The notes: generated from the letters alone by a model not told the origin. DNA of 64,000 bases from Tupaia tana (GCA_026018925.1 JAKSZU010000026.1:15987127-16051126); one strand, 5' to 3'. Positions 9,830 to 20,039 are shown, counted from the stretch's first letter. Made by a program: numbers and translations.

Positions 9830-10060
9830 ATATTGTTGTGTATGATAGGATATTAATATCATACCTATTTTTCATTCTCCTCTCGATCTTGACGCACGCA
9901 CACGCGCCTGGCGTGAGTTTAAGCCACCGGGTCCGGGACTCGAACCGCGGTCGACTACGTGGGAGTCCAGCGACATAGCCATTACGCTAACTGCTGGTCC
10001 CCATACCTATTTTTCAGATGAGGAAATTAAGGCTTGCCTCAGTCAGAAGTGACCCCGGCC
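9830..10060 (-). mobile_element. MIR relic split by a SINE
   Basis: AT-rich 5' part to 9874, then CAGATGAGGAAATTAAGGC and CAGTCAGAAGTGACC after the SINE at 9875-10001. Minus-strand MIR order. Confidence 0.6.
9875..10001 (-). mobile_element. Tailless, 3'-truncated young SINE-A
   Basis: Minus strand: full head and box B, then the body stops at GAGAGGAGAA without any A tail. Perfect 15-bp duplications (CATACCTATTTTTCA) flank it at 9860-9874 and 10002-10016. It is therefore a true insertion of a truncated, tail-free RNA. Confidence 0.92.
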
Positions 10061-10065
10061 ATGCT

Positions 10066-10243
10066 GCACTTACAGTTAACAGAGTACCTACGACATGCCA
10101 GGTCCCTGCTAGAAAGGATGATAAAGAATCCCCACCACCCCCTTATTGAGGGCCCATACGATGCCACGAATAGTCAAGGTCAAAGACACTCTCAAGCCAC
10201 AACAACACTGGCAGGAATTAACCTCTTCCGATGTGTCGAGCAC
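10066..10243 (+). mobile_element. L2/MIR-like relic
   Basis: AGTACCTACGACATGCCAGG resembles the L2 3' end, and TCGAGCACGTGCTGGGTGC the start of an antisense MIR. Old and weak. Confidence 0.45.
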
Positions 10244-10258
10244 GTGCTGGGTGCTTTT

Positions 10259-10534
10259 TTATTTATTTCTTTATTTAGAGATTTTTGCTATAGGGTACAT
10301 GCGCTCACTGGATAGACAGAGATAGAGAGATAGAAAGACAGAAATCATCCCTGGGGGCAGGGTGGAGTGGCCATGCCTCAATCCCTTCTCCTCCACTCTC
10401 CTCTCAGGATTTTGGACACGCACGTACATGTGCACATGTCCAGTGTGAGTTTCAAGCCACCGGGTCCAGGACTTGAACCGTAGTTGGCCACATGGGAGTC
10501 CAGCGATGGATCATCAGGCCATCTGCTAGTCCCT
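10259..10534 (-). mobile_element. SINE-A inserted in a MIR
   Basis: Minus strand; head GGGACTAGCAGATGGCCTGATG and full body. TSD GTGCTGGGTGCTTTT at 10244-10258 against GTGCTGGGCGTTTT at 10535-10548. Confidence 0.88.
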
Positions 10535-10712
10535 GTGCTGGGCGTTTTGTGAGTGCTATTGCAGGTAAGCCCCCTGCAACCTCTGAGGACTAAACATAAA
10601 TAATGCCCCATCCTCCAGGTGAGGAAACCGGCCCAGAGAGGTTGTGGTTCCTCCGGCTAATAAAAGACGCAGCAGGGCCTTGAACCCCCGAGATTCTACA
10701 GCAGGTGATTGT
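10535..10712 (-). mobile_element. MIR relic
   Basis: CAGGTGAGGAAACCGGCCCAG, GCTAATAAAAGACGCAGCAG and TTGAACCCCCGAGATTC follow the minus-strand MIR. It continues the piece before the SINE at 10259. Confidence 0.75.
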
Positions 10713-10752
10713 AATTAGATCACCTGCTTATTCATTCCTGAAACAGCCCTCT

Positions 10753-10973
10753 AGGGGTCGGACAGTGGCTCAGTGGTAACATGTGATGCCCTGCAGGGCT
10801 AACCTACATGCGAAGGTTCCTCGTTAGTGCCTGGAGACCTCCCTGAATACACAGGCACGTGTGCCCATGGTCTGGGGCTGGCTGAGGCTCAGGGTGAATT
10901 TCCACCCTGAGACCTTGCTAGGGGTGCTGGCTCTCTCTCACTCTCATTTGTGGAAGAAATAAATAAACTTAAA
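10753..10973 (+). mobile_element. SINE-C
   Basis: Head AGGGGTCGGACAGTGGCTCAG, GACCTCCCTGAATACACAGG, GGCTGGCTGAGGCTC and the end TGGAAGAAATAAATAAACTT. Confidence 0.88.
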
Positions 10974-11241
10974 GGGATCAGCAGTCAGCGTAATGGTTAC
11001 GTCGCTGGATTCCCACGTAGTCGACCACAGTTCAAGTCCCAGACTTGGAGGCTTAAAATTTACACCAGGTACATACGTATGTTCCCAAGATCCTGAGAGG
11101 AGAATGGTGAAGAAGGGATTGTGGCGTGGCCCTGTGCCCTGGGGGTGACTTATCTCTTTCTGTCTCTGTGTCTCCGGAGAGGACATGCACCCTATAGCAA
11201 AAATCTCTCTAAATAAATAAATGAACAAACTGAAAAAAAAA
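10974..11241 (+). mobile_element. SINE-A
   Basis: Head GGGATCAGCAGTCAGCGTAATGG, complete body, CCCTATAGCAAAAATCTCTC and an AAAT tail. It follows SINE-C directly. Confidence 0.88.
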
Positions 11242-11660
11242 TTTTTTAACTTCCTATAAATAATCATTCTTTACAGATTAGAAAGTCTCTGAGAGCTGAG
11301 ACGAAGGTGAAGCCTCTCTTTGCAGTAAAATTAAAGGAGCAGCAGAATCCTCAGTGACCAAGATAAATTGTATTTAATACAATACTTTTAAAACTCAAAA
11401 TTAATGCAAAAAAAGAAAATCCTAAAAAAAAAAAAAAAAGAAAAGGAAAAAAAAAGAAAATCCTCAGCAAACAAACATGAACATTTTCAGGAAAGACAGA
11501 ATCCCACCCTGTATGTGAAAAATTCATTTGACTCACCCCAATCTCAGTCCTGACTTTAAAATCGTTGTTGTTGTTGTCTGTTCATCCCTGTTGTTTTTAG
11601 TCTGTTCATCCCTGATTATTTTGGCATTGATTTTTCGATTCTTAAAAGTATAGGGGCCAC
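11242..11660. other. Unassigned A-rich sequence
   Basis: Holds an A-rich core (11405-11465) flanked by AGAAAATCCT on both sides, and a short direct repeat of TCTGTTCATCCCTG near 11578 and 11603. No repeat family recognised. Confidence 0.4.
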
Positions 11661-11813
11661 GGGACCAGCAGTTAGTGCAATGGCTATGTCGCTGGACTCC
11701 CACGTAGTTGACCGCAGTTCGCATCCTGGACCTGGTGGCTTAAAACTCACACCGGGCGCGTGTGCGTGCATGCCCAAGATCCTGAGAGGAGAATGGAGGA
11801 GAAGGGATTGCGG
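11661..11813 (+). mobile_element. SINE-A, 3' truncated and fused to a SINE-B
   Basis: Young-type head GGGACCAGCAGTTAGTGCAATGG and body up to AGAAGGGATTGCGG, where it switches without a tail into a SINE-B head. Confidence 0.85.
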
Positions 11814-11972
11814 CCAGAAGGTGGCATGGTGGTTAAAGGCATTGGGCTCCCACATGCTCGAACATGGTTCGAATCCTGGACCTGGTGGCTTGCTTTCTAA
11901 CCTTCTGTCTCTCTTGCTGTCTCTCATTCTGTCCCTCTCTGGTTGAACTTAAATAAATATTAAAATCTTATT
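11814..11972 (+). mobile_element. SINE-B, second half of an A-B chimera
   Basis: Head CCAGAAGGTGGCATGGTGG, box B GGTTCGAATCC, C/T tract and GGTTGAACTTAAATAAATATT. Confidence 0.82.
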
Positions 11973-12059
11973 TATCTTGATTACAGATATTTTGGCTCTC
12001 CCCTAAATTTTGCATCTGGGGAGACAGGCACTCTCTTAGGGCTTCGTGTGCATCTGGTT

Positions 12060-12153
12060 TTCTCCTCCCAACCCCTGGAGGAGGTAAGCATTGTCATCTG
12101 TAAACACCGTTTTACAGAAGAGGACAACGCAGCTCCGAGAGGCCTGGAGTTTT
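12060..12153 (-). mobile_element. MIR relic, split
   Basis: CCGTTTTACAGAAGAGGACAACG and AGATCACAGAGCAG are antisense MIR. Sequence after the SINE insertion (12270 onward) may continue it. Confidence 0.6.
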
Positions 12154-12168
12154 AAGATCACAGAGCAG

Positions 12169-12254
12169 GGTGATTTCCTGCTTTGTGTCTCTCTGTCTCT
12201 CTCTGTCTGGCAAGCGCACGCACCCTATAGCAAAAACCTCTCCAAAAAAAAAAA
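12169..12254 (+). mobile_element. 5'-truncated SINE-A with perfect TSD
   Basis: Only the last part remains: GGTGATTTCCTGC, C/T repeat, CCCTATAGCAAAAACCTCTCC and an A tail. Identical 15-bp copies of AAGATCACAGAGCAG flank it at 12154-12168 and 12255-12269. Confidence 0.93.
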
Positions 12255-12469
12255 AAGATCACAGAGCAGAAGGGGGAAAACTTGAGCCCAGCCAGGCTTC
12301 CTCGAGGGAGAGAAGGAGTTCCTGGGCTGGAAACAGCCCAACACCAGTGGGGGCCAGAGGACCTCCCAGGCGTCCTGGGAATTCCTGCAGGGAGTGGGAG
12401 GCAGGACCCAGTGACCTGTGAGTACCCAACAACCCGATGCCAGCTTTCTAGGATCCCATTGTTTCCTAA

Positions 12470-13020
12470 GAAACGGCCCCGGTGACTTGGGACCGCCCCA
12501 AGCCTTGGGGAGACCCAGGGCGGGACCAGCCGGACACTGGGCGTCCCGTAGCAGCAGGGACAGGACAAAAGTCTCCGGCAGCTTGGTGCACAAGCCCCGT
12601 TCCTAGGCGTGTCACTGCAGCCCTGGGAGGGAGAGGCGCTGCGTTGCTAGAAAGCTGTTGGTAATAAGCTGAATTGGGTTTTAATGGGGTTCGCGCAGAT
12701 AGAACAGAAATCAAATTAGGGCCTAATTGGCATGCACGAGGCAGCGAGAGCCGAGGCGGCGCTGCAGGCCAGCTGAGGCCGAGCTGCACAGCAGCCCCGG
12801 GGGCACCGCGTCCCGCCTGCAGGAGGCCCAGGCGCGAGGGGAACCCCTCCGGCCGCCACGCCCCTCCCTGCCTGGCCCCGCCCCATCACTGCGTGGCCCC
12901 GCCCCTCACTACATGGCCCCGCCTCCCGAGAACCCGCCACTGCCTGGGAACCAGCATCTCCCAAGGGCAGACGTGCGCGGTGCCAGGGGATGGGCGGGCC
13001 CTTGAAAGTGTTTGAGCAGC
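12470..13020. promoter_or_regulatory. GC-rich, CpG-containing island
   Basis: About 550 bp of high GC and frequent CpG in otherwise moderate DNA. It has an AT-rich homeodomain-like cluster (AATTGGGTTTTAATGGGG, CCTAATTGGCATGC near 12672-12736) and three GC boxes at 12873-12926. It could be a distal promoter or enhancer. No first exon is recognised, so the function is inference. Confidence 0.45.
12873..12926 (-). promoter_or_regulatory. Three regularly spaced GC boxes
   Basis: TGGCCCCGCCCC occurs at 12873-12884 and 12894-12905, and TGGCCCCGCCTCC at 12914-12926, 20-21 bp apart. The complement GGGGCGGGGCCA is the classical Sp1/KLF site. A small tandem repeat is an equally valid description. Confidence 0.6.
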
Positions 13021-13284
13021 TGAGCGCAAGCACAACGCGATGCTGGCTTCTGGTTTTAGTTTTTCCCTGGTTTTAGTTTTTCCCTATTGATGGAAAAGAG
13101 CAAGAGGGTGTAGGGGAATGCGGCAAGGGGACAGGAAGCCTGAAAGAGGAGAAGTGCCATCAGCAAAAGGAACCAGAACCCATGCGTAATAATAGGAATA
13201 ATCATAAAATGTGGGGCTGACCCTGGGCCATTCGCTCGCATGTATAACCTGACTCTGGTGGGGTCTGGTGTACCCCTCTGTCTC

Positions 13285-13405
13285 GCCGTTACCCGTGTGG
13301 AATGGTAAGAACAGAGAGGTTTAGTTGTTCACCCAGGGTCACCCAGCAAGCCCCTGTGGAGCTGACTGTCCTGACCCAAGTCCTCGTGACTGCAGAAATT
13401 GTGCT
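13285..13405 (-). mobile_element. MIR relic
   Basis: GAACAGAGAGGTTTAGTTG and CAGGGTCACCCAGCAAGC are antisense MIR phrases. Confidence 0.6.
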
Positions 13406-13439
13406 CCTACCCACATATGCCACAAACAGTCTGAGTTGG

Positions 13440-13632
13440 TTTTTTAGTTTTCTTTATTCTTAGCATACTTTATTTTATTTTAAACTATTTAATTTAATTT
13501 ATTATTATTATTTACATTTGACCAGAAAGAGAGAAGGGACAAGTGAGAAAGCAAGCCACCAGGTCTGGGACTGGAGCTGCTGTTGGCCAGGTGGGAGTCT
13601 AGCGCCTCAACCACCAAGCCACCTGACAACCT
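13440..13632 (-). mobile_element. SINE-B
   Basis: Minus strand: head ending AGGTTGTCAGGTGGCTTGG, box B decayed, TTTCTGGTCAAATGTAAATAA and an AT-rich tail. Confidence 0.8.
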
Positions 13633-13820
13633 CTCCTTAGCTTTTTTTAAAACAAAACAAAACAAAACAAAATAAGCAAACAAACAAAAAAAATCCCACA
13701 ATATTCTCCGAGGAGACAGACAATGCGCTGATCTTATGATAACAATGCAAAAAGTTGTGGGATGGCATTTCTTTCCAAGGTCTTCTGATTCTGAGTTTTG
13801 CCATATAAAAAATCCGACCA

Positions 13821-14066
13821 GGGCCAGTAGGTGGCGAGGTGGTGCAAGCACTTTCCCACATGGCCAGCTGTGGTTCGAGTCTGGGACCTGGTGACTGGAA
13901 ACGCACCGGGGACGTGTGCAGGAGGAGAGTGAAGGCGAAGGGATTGTGGCATGGCCATCTCCCCTGGGAGGTGATTTCTCACTTTCCCTCTCTCTCTGTT
14001 TCTCAGTCTGTCTCTCTGGGAAGCACATGTGTCCCATGGCCAAAACTTAAAAAAAAGGAAAAGAAT
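13821..14066 (+). mobile_element. SINE-A, older copy
   Basis: Head GGGCCAGTAGGTGGCGAGGTGG with a perfect CTCF-core match at 13824-13836, box B GGTTCGAGTC, slightly shortened middle and an A tail. Confidence 0.85.
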
Positions 14067-14300
14067 GCTACCTCTACCGTCTTTCCCGATTGTAGTGTCC
14101 TTGGAAGTTTTTCTCTTTGTGGGCCACGTATTACAAAGAGTACCCCTTGTGTATGGGAGACGGAAACCGAGAGAAGCTGGGAGACCCCAGCAGGTGTGCA
14201 GAGCAGTAATAACTTGGGAGAGTACTAACAGCAACCCTCCCTCTCCTCTCCCCTGTGTAGAATATCTGCCTACTCCTCAAACCTTCAAGGGAGGTTATTA

Positions 14301-14560
14301 TTTTTTTTAAGAGAGATTCCTTTGCTATAGGATGTCTCTGGAGAGACAGAGAGAGACAGAAAGCGAGAAATCACCATGGGGCGGGGGGGGGGGGGGAGAT
14401 GGCCACACCACAATCCCTTCCCCTCCATTATCCTCTTGGGATTTGAGGAACGCATGCACACATACCTGGCTTGAGTTTTAAACCATCGGGCTGGGGACTT
14501 GAACCACGGTTGACTACGTGGGAGTCCAGCAACGTAACCATTACACCATCTGCTAATCCC
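14301..14560 (-). mobile_element. SINE-A with poly(G) interruption
   Basis: Minus strand; complete. The palindromic CCCCCC block has expanded to a long G run near 14381-14396. Confidence 0.85.
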
Positions 14561-14589
14561 CAAGGTAGGCATTTTTATCACCATTTGTT

Positions 14590-14779
14590 TTAAATGTTTA
14601 TTTCCTTCATGTGAAAGAGTGAGAGTTAGATTTCCTTAACAGATTCTTCATGCCACAATCCACCCCCAGCCCTGCAGCCAGCCAGGATCATGAGCATGCC
14701 CGATGTGCCTGGGAAAACCAGGGACATGATTCCAGAACCTTCCCCTGTGGTCTCCTGCCTAATGCACCAGCACCCCTCC
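14590..14779 (-). mobile_element. SINE-C, old copy
   Basis: Minus strand: TGGTGCATTAGGCAGG, GGTTCTGGAATCATG and a GAAATAAACATTT end. Confidence 0.7.
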
Positions 14780-14784
14780 TGTAA

Positions 14785-14905
14785 CAGAGCCCTTCATCTC
14801 CATTTTTAAGGTCCAGAGAAGTTCAGTGACTTACCCAAAATCACACAGCAAGTCCATGGCAGAAGAGGGATTCAAACCCAGGACTGTCAGACCCCAGAGC
14901 GCACA
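14785..14905 (-). mobile_element. MIR relic
   Basis: GAGAAGTTCAGTGACTTACCC, AAATCACACAGCAAG and GGGATTCAAACCCAGGACTG are a clear antisense MIR. Confidence 0.85.
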
Positions 14906-15527
14906 TTATTTTCATGGCGCTTTGCACATGGCGCTGAACAGGGATCACGTCTATTCTGGCAAGCACCCAGAATTCGCATGGCGTGCCCTCTTAGTGGTTA
15001 GGAGGTAGCGTGTCTCACTTTTCTCCAGGCTACACCCTTGGCCATCTTTGGGGTATGGCTACAGTGGAGGAGACTTGGGGTCCCCGTACTGACCATCTCA
15101 AGGCTAATCTGGCTCCAAGTGAGATGAGACAATTCTCGGTGGCGGCTGACTGAGATGCCAGGGCAGCCTCATCCCAAGTGTGCTATGAGCAGCGTGTTCA
15201 GAATAACAGGCTCTGTGTTTCAGTGATTTAAGGAAATTGGGATTAAACAGAATTAAACCTGTATGTTTACTGCAGGACTTTTCAGAGCTTTGAATGTACT
15301 CCCAGGGTCAGGGGAGTCCGTAGTAAGAAGCGTTTTCCAAATATATTTCATCATACAACCCCTTTTCACAGAGCATCGTGTAGGCCTGGGGTTCCACGGA
15401 ACCCACCCTGGGAAACATGACCTGGTGCGTTCCAGAACTCAGGCCTTCGGAATTTTAGTCTGGATGGGAAGTGGAACTTGTTCACTCCATTGCAACCTAC
15501 TGTCTTTGGTTATGAGAGACTTTCTCT
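14906..15527. other. Mostly unassigned, possible hAT fragment
   Basis: No SINE. GGGTTCCACGGAACCC at 15390-15405 is a short palindrome and the part near 15330-15420 resembles hAT-Charlie debris, but I cannot name a family. Confidence 0.3.
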
Positions 15528-15661
15528 CTTTTTTCTTTTCTTTTTTTAAATTTTTGCTATAGGGTAAGTGTACATGCAAGAGAGAGAAAGTGGGGAATCA
15601 CCCCCCAGGTTGATGGTTACGCCACAATCCCTTCTCCTCCATTCTCCTCTAGGGATTTTGA

Positions 15662-15701
<40 letters not shown>

Positions 15702-15793
15702 CCAGCGTGATCTCTAAGACTGGGTCCAGGACTCAAACTGTAGTCAGCCATGTGGGATCCAGCACCTTCACCCCCACAACACTTACTGGCCCA
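15528..15793 (-). mobile_element. SINE-A with internal (CA)n
   Basis: Minus strand; head GGGCCAGTAAGTGTTGTGGGG and body. The internal GTGTGCG tract has become a CA repeat at 15663-15700. Confidence 0.85.
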
Positions 15794-15889
15794 GGAGAGA
15801 CACTTTGAAGTCCTGATCACATAGAAAAGTGTTCGCAGTTGAATGAGAGAGTCACAATGTATGTTTCCCCAAAACTTTGCTGATCTCAC

Positions 15890-15904
15890 TTTTCTTTTCT
15901 TTTT

Positions 15905-15935
<31 letters not shown>

Positions 15936-16395
15936 TTTAGGTTTGTTTTTGCTCACTTGTTTATTTGTTTGCCATAGGGTGCAGATGCTCACTGGAGAGA
16001 AACTGAGATGGAAAGTGGGAAATCACCCCCCAGAGGGATGGCCATACCCACAATCCCTACTCCTCCAGTCTCCTCTTGGGATTTTGGGCACACATGTACA
16101 TGCGCCTGGCGTGATTTCCTTTTTTTTTTTTTTTAATTTTTTATTATTATTTTTAAATTTTCTATAAGGTGTGTGTGCTCACCAGAAAGAGAGAGAGAGA
16201 GCGCGCATAAGAAAGCAAGCTGCCACGTCCAGAACTCAAACCACGGTTGGCCACGTGGGAGCCCAGTGCCTCAACCACTACACCACCTGCTGGCCCATAA
16301 GCCTGGCATGGTTTTCAACTGGGTTCAGAACTCACAGCGTGGTTGGCCTATGGAAAGTCCAGCGCCTTACCCACCATGCCACCTGCTGACCCTGC
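15890..16395 (-). mobile_element. SINE-A split by a nested SINE
   Basis: Outer element: 15890-16118 (tail and body) and 16298-16395 (head with TCAGCAGGTGGCA). The nested copy sits between GCCTGGCGTGATTTCC and GCCTGGCATGGTTTTC, a TSD drawn from the SINE itself. Confidence 0.8.
16119..16297 (-). mobile_element. SINE nested in a SINE, hybrid A/B type
   Basis: Minus strand: SINE-B-like head and short body but with an A-like CCTTATAGAAAATTT end, then a T-run in plus orientation. A hybrid or intermediate form. Confidence 0.75.
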
Positions 16396-16690
16396 CGATC
16401 ACACTTTTCAAACAGAAATCTTGAGCTCTACGTCTTTCCTGGCATGACAGGGGACCTGACGACTTGCAATAAGTAAAAGTTTAAATAAAATGAAACTCAA
16501 CAAAACACAGAGCCCGTTTAGCACTCAGCACACAGGGGCGTCCCTGAGGGGGTTAGTACTGTTGGTATGGCTTTGAGAGCCCGTCCCTGTCCCACTGGAG
16601 CTGGCAGTCTGGTCGAACGAATGAAATACACACCCCAACGTGCCCACTCACTTCTCGGTACCTCGGTGACACAGCCAACTGCAAACATTT
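16396..16690. other. Unassigned sequence
   Basis: No gene or repeat recognised. Confidence 0.3.
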
Positions 16691-16694
16691 TGGA

Positions 16695-17045
16695 ATCATA
16701 GTTATAGTTATTCTATTCCCTGAGCACATTTAAAAATCTTTATTAGATTTTTAATTATAAAATTAATACAATGCCCTTTCAGAAAAAAAAAAGAAAAAAA
16801 AGAACTACTTTGGAAAGTAGAAAATAAAAAAGTGAAAAGTTCCTGTTCTCTCTGACGCCTCATCCCCCACCCCTCCCTGGTGGTGCTTGCCACTGGTGGG
16901 GCATGTATCCTACCAGACTTTTCCGTGCACAAACAAACATGTAAATATGGACTTTTCTTCTTACGACGAAATTGGGTCATAAGATGCACACTGCTTGTAA
17001 CCTACTTTTTTCACTTAACTATACACTGTAGACCTCTCCCTAATA
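16695..17045 (-). mobile_element. L1M-type relic
   Basis: CCAGACTTTTCCGTGCAC, AACATGTAAATATGGAC and CCTACTTTTTTCACTTAAC resemble antisense L1M 3' sequence. Family unsure. Confidence 0.5.
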
Positions 17046-17364
17046 CACCCAGATTAATCTCCTGCTGCTCCCAGCTGCCCCCACAAACCCACCCTCAGGC
17101 ATAGGATAACTGGCTTATTTAGTAAAGCCTCGAGGAGGAGAAAGCTGTAAAATCCAGCTCAACTTTTGGACCTCTGCTATAAACCAAATGCGCATGTGCT
17201 AGGGGATTGGGAAAAGCGTTTGGATAAGGGAACGACGTGTGCGAAGGTGTACAGGTGGACGGTCAGATGAGCAATGCCTGCGGTGGGAAAGGTACCTCCC
17301 TTTTTCCATCTCACTTAATACATGTGCCCTGATTTATTTTCTAATTTTGGAAAAAATTTTTGAG

Positions 17365-17594
17365 ATACTTTTGCTATAGGTTGTGTACACTTGCCAGAGA
17401 GTGAGAGAGAGAGAAATCACCCACCATGGGGATGACCATGCCTCAATCCCTTCTCCTCCATTTTCCTGTTGGAATTTTGGGCACGCACACACACACGCCC
17501 GGCATGAGTTTCAAGCCACCCAATCTGAGACTAGAACCGCAGTTGGTTGTGTGGGAGTCCAGTGCCTTAGCCACTATGCCAATTGCTGCTCCTG
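17365..17594 (-). mobile_element. SINE-A
   Basis: Minus strand: head AGGAGCAGCAATTGGCATAGTGG, box B decayed to GGTTCTAGTC, complete body. Confidence 0.85.
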
Positions 17595-17599
17595 TTTTT

Positions 17600-17849
17600 G
17601 TTTGTTTTAAATTTGCCAGAGGCTGTGTGGGCTCATTTGAGAGCGACAGAAAGAAGGAAAGTGAAAAAGCACCCTCTGATGGAGAATGGTCATGCCACAA
17701 TCCCTTCTCAGTATGGCCCCCTTGTTGGGATTCAGAGTGTGCACACATATGCCCAGCATATTTCTCTAGCTGCCAAGTCTGGGACTCGAACCTTGTGGTC
17801 GGCCATGCAGGATCCAGCTCCTTAACCAGCAGAGTATGGGTTGGCCCTG
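17600..17849 (-). mobile_element. SINE-D-like copy
   Basis: Minus strand: CAGGGCCAACCCATACTCTG, GGTTCGAGTCCCAG, AAATATGCTGGGCATATG and CCCACACAGCCTCTGGC. Confidence 0.7.
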
Positions 17850-17944
17850 AAAGGGTTTTTATGTGAGAGGCTGGGGTGTTGCTGTTTGGGCGTGGCCAGA
17901 GTCTAAGCACCAGTGGGTCAAGTGAGTCAAGTCTCTATAGGGTT

Positions 17945-18021
17945 TTGTTTTTAAGAATTATATATTTAATTTAATTTATTATTATTATTTTCAATTTGCT
18001 GTAGGGCACATGGGCTCACCA

Positions 18022-18056
<35 letters not shown>

Positions 18057-18163
18057 CGAGAGTGAGAGGGAAAGTGAGAAAGCAGACTTCCAGATCTGGG
18101 ACTCGAACAGCTGTTACCCATGTGGAGTTCAGCACCTTAACCACCGTGCCACCTCCTGGCCCC
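17945..18163 (-). mobile_element. SINE-B with (CA)n
   Basis: Minus strand: head GGGGCCAGGAGGTGGCACGG; a CA run of about 28 bp at 18025-18052 interrupts the body; the end CCCTACAGCAAATTG is A-like. Confidence 0.8.
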
Positions 18164-18167
18164 TGTT

Positions 18168-18382
18168 TTTATTTATTTATTTTTAAGTCAATTGATTTAT
18201 TTCTTCTGAGAGAGAGAGGCACCTCCCACAGAATCCTCACGCTGTAACCCAACCCCCGTCCTAGCCAGCCTGGACCCCAGGCACACCCATGCACCGGCAT
18301 GCAGAGGGAGGCCCCAGGACTCGAGCCCTCAACCTTCCCATGTGGGTCCAGCTGTGTTACCACTGTGCCACCACCTGGCCCA
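18168..18382 (-). mobile_element. SINE-C
   Basis: Minus strand: GGGCCAGGTGGTGGCACAGTGG, CTGGACCCACATGGGAAGG, GAGGCACC and the end CTCAGAAGAAATAAATC. Confidence 0.88.
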
Positions 18383-18383
18383 T

Positions 18384-19404
18384 CCGGAGGGTTTTTATCA
18401 GCATCCCACTCGCCGTGTGTACCAACTGTCAGCCAGTGGCATGGTTGTTTCCACAGGCTCTTTGAACTGGAGTCACCTGGGGTGAGACCCTTTCACTTAG
18501 CCGTGCACACTCTAATGACTCAACTCAGCGACACAAATGAGTGGCTCGGGCATGTCACCAGCCACTTGTCGCGTTCATTCACACACTCGAGGGGTCGGTC
18601 GTAGCCGCTATTAGCTGGTTGACTAGCATCTGTCGGGCTCTCAGGAGCTGCTGAAATACAGCCACAGTGGCGAGAGGAGGTCGTCTAATTGCGAGGGTAA
18701 ATATTTGTCCCTGTGGCAAAGGGAAGAGGGTCGAGGGGGCCCCTTTAAGAGTTTCCCAGGGAGGCAGAGAGGAATTAGGAGCCATCGTCATTAGTCTTCA
18801 AAAGGAAACTTGATTGCATATCAAGCCCCTCATCTCCACGCTGTGGACTCCGCGAGGCCACGTCGTCGTCCTCGTCCTCAACTCCCGGGTTGCAGTTCCC
18901 TATGAGGGAGCCCCCGAGTCTCCACTAAAATGCCCAAATAGCTGAGATTCTCCAGGATCAGCAAATCTACACAGAAGACCTTAAATCAGCACAATTTGCA
19001 GCTTTCGGCCTCTGTGGCGGGTGTGCAGAGCTTCGCCATTGTCTCCGCTCAGTTCTCGAATGGATCTTATATGTCCAGCGAGATCTTTATCATTTGTCAT
19101 AGGGAGGGGGTTGGTGGTGACACTCGTGTGCCTGCTACGCTGGAGTCACTCCCGGCCATGTGGAGACTTCGACAGCTCCACCAGGCTCAGCCCTTGCCCT
19201 GCCCTGCCCCGCCCTGCCCTGCCTGGCCCTGCCCTGCTGTCTGGCCTGGGGCTGCTGGACACACCTGCCTCCTTCACCTGACCTCCAGCCCCACCCCTCC
19301 TAGCGCCAATGTCAACACCTCAGAGAAGCAGTTCGTCAGACAACTGTGGTCAGAACCCAGCCAGCAGCTGCAGACAGGTGGGGGGCAGTCTGCAGATCTT
19401 GGGG
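18384..19404. other. SINE-free block, candidate conserved non-coding sequence
   Basis: About 1 kb with no recent repeat. Between 18600 and 18830 it is AT/GC mixed with motif-rich text (GTCTAATTGCGAGG, GTAAATATTTGTC, TGATTGCATATCAAG). A (CCCTG)n-like stretch lies at 19194-19245. No frame looks coding. Conservation is only suspected. Confidence 0.4.
19194..19245. repeat. (CCCTG)n-like repeat
   Basis: Imperfect CCCTG/CCCCG pentamers in tandem. Confidence 0.85.
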
Positions 19405-19503
19405 GTTACTCTCAGCTCTGCTAACTTGCTGCTGAATAACTCTGGGCTTGTCATTTGAATTCTCAGGTTCCCTAGTACAAACAGGGATGACAAAACTTTC
19501 CAG
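19405..19503 (+). mobile_element. MIR relic
   Basis: CAGCTCTGCTAACTTGCTG, CTCTGGGCTTGTCATTTG and CAAACAGGGATGACA are sense MIR phrases. Cut by the next SINE. Confidence 0.65.
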
Positions 19504-19506
19504 AAT

Positions 19507-19777
19507 CGGGGCCAGCTGATGGCATAATGGTTATGTCACTGGACTCCCACGTAGTCGACCACACTTTGAGTCCCAAACTCAGTGACTCACACTGGGCGCA
19601 TGTGCGTGTGTGCCCAAGATCCCGAAAGGAGAAGGGATTTTGGCGTGGCCATCCTCCCCCCACCCCCAGGGGGGTGATTTCTCACTGTCTCTCTGTCTCT
19701 CTCTGTCTCTCTCTGTCTCTCCAGCAAGCACACATGCCCTATAGCAAAAATCTCTTAAAAAAAAAAACAAAACTAAA
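19507..19777 (+). mobile_element. SINE-A
   Basis: Head GGGGCCAGCTGATGGCATAATGG, complete with the CCCCCAGGGGGGTGATTTCTC block and an A tail. Confidence 0.88.
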
Positions 19778-20039
19778 AAAACTCCCAGGTTTCTTAAGAG
19801 GGTGGAAGGATTTAGGGGAAGCAGGGACGTAGGCAAGTCTATGGTTGGTTCAGAACATCGTGTCCTGTCCCTACAGGACATCCACCCTGTCGGGCCCTCT
19901 GACATAGTAATGACAACACTCATAGCAGCAGGAGCACCGGAAACGTTTATGGGCACAACAATGCAAGTGTGTGTACTGATGCCACCCGAGTCATGCACTT
20001 AACGTGGTTCAAATGCGAGTCGTACGTCATGTGTATTAG

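Noticed and set aside
18566..18602. Start of a coding exon at the end of a 101-codon frame (18299-18604)
   Set aside because: The frame begins in antisense SINE-C and shows no splice or domain support.
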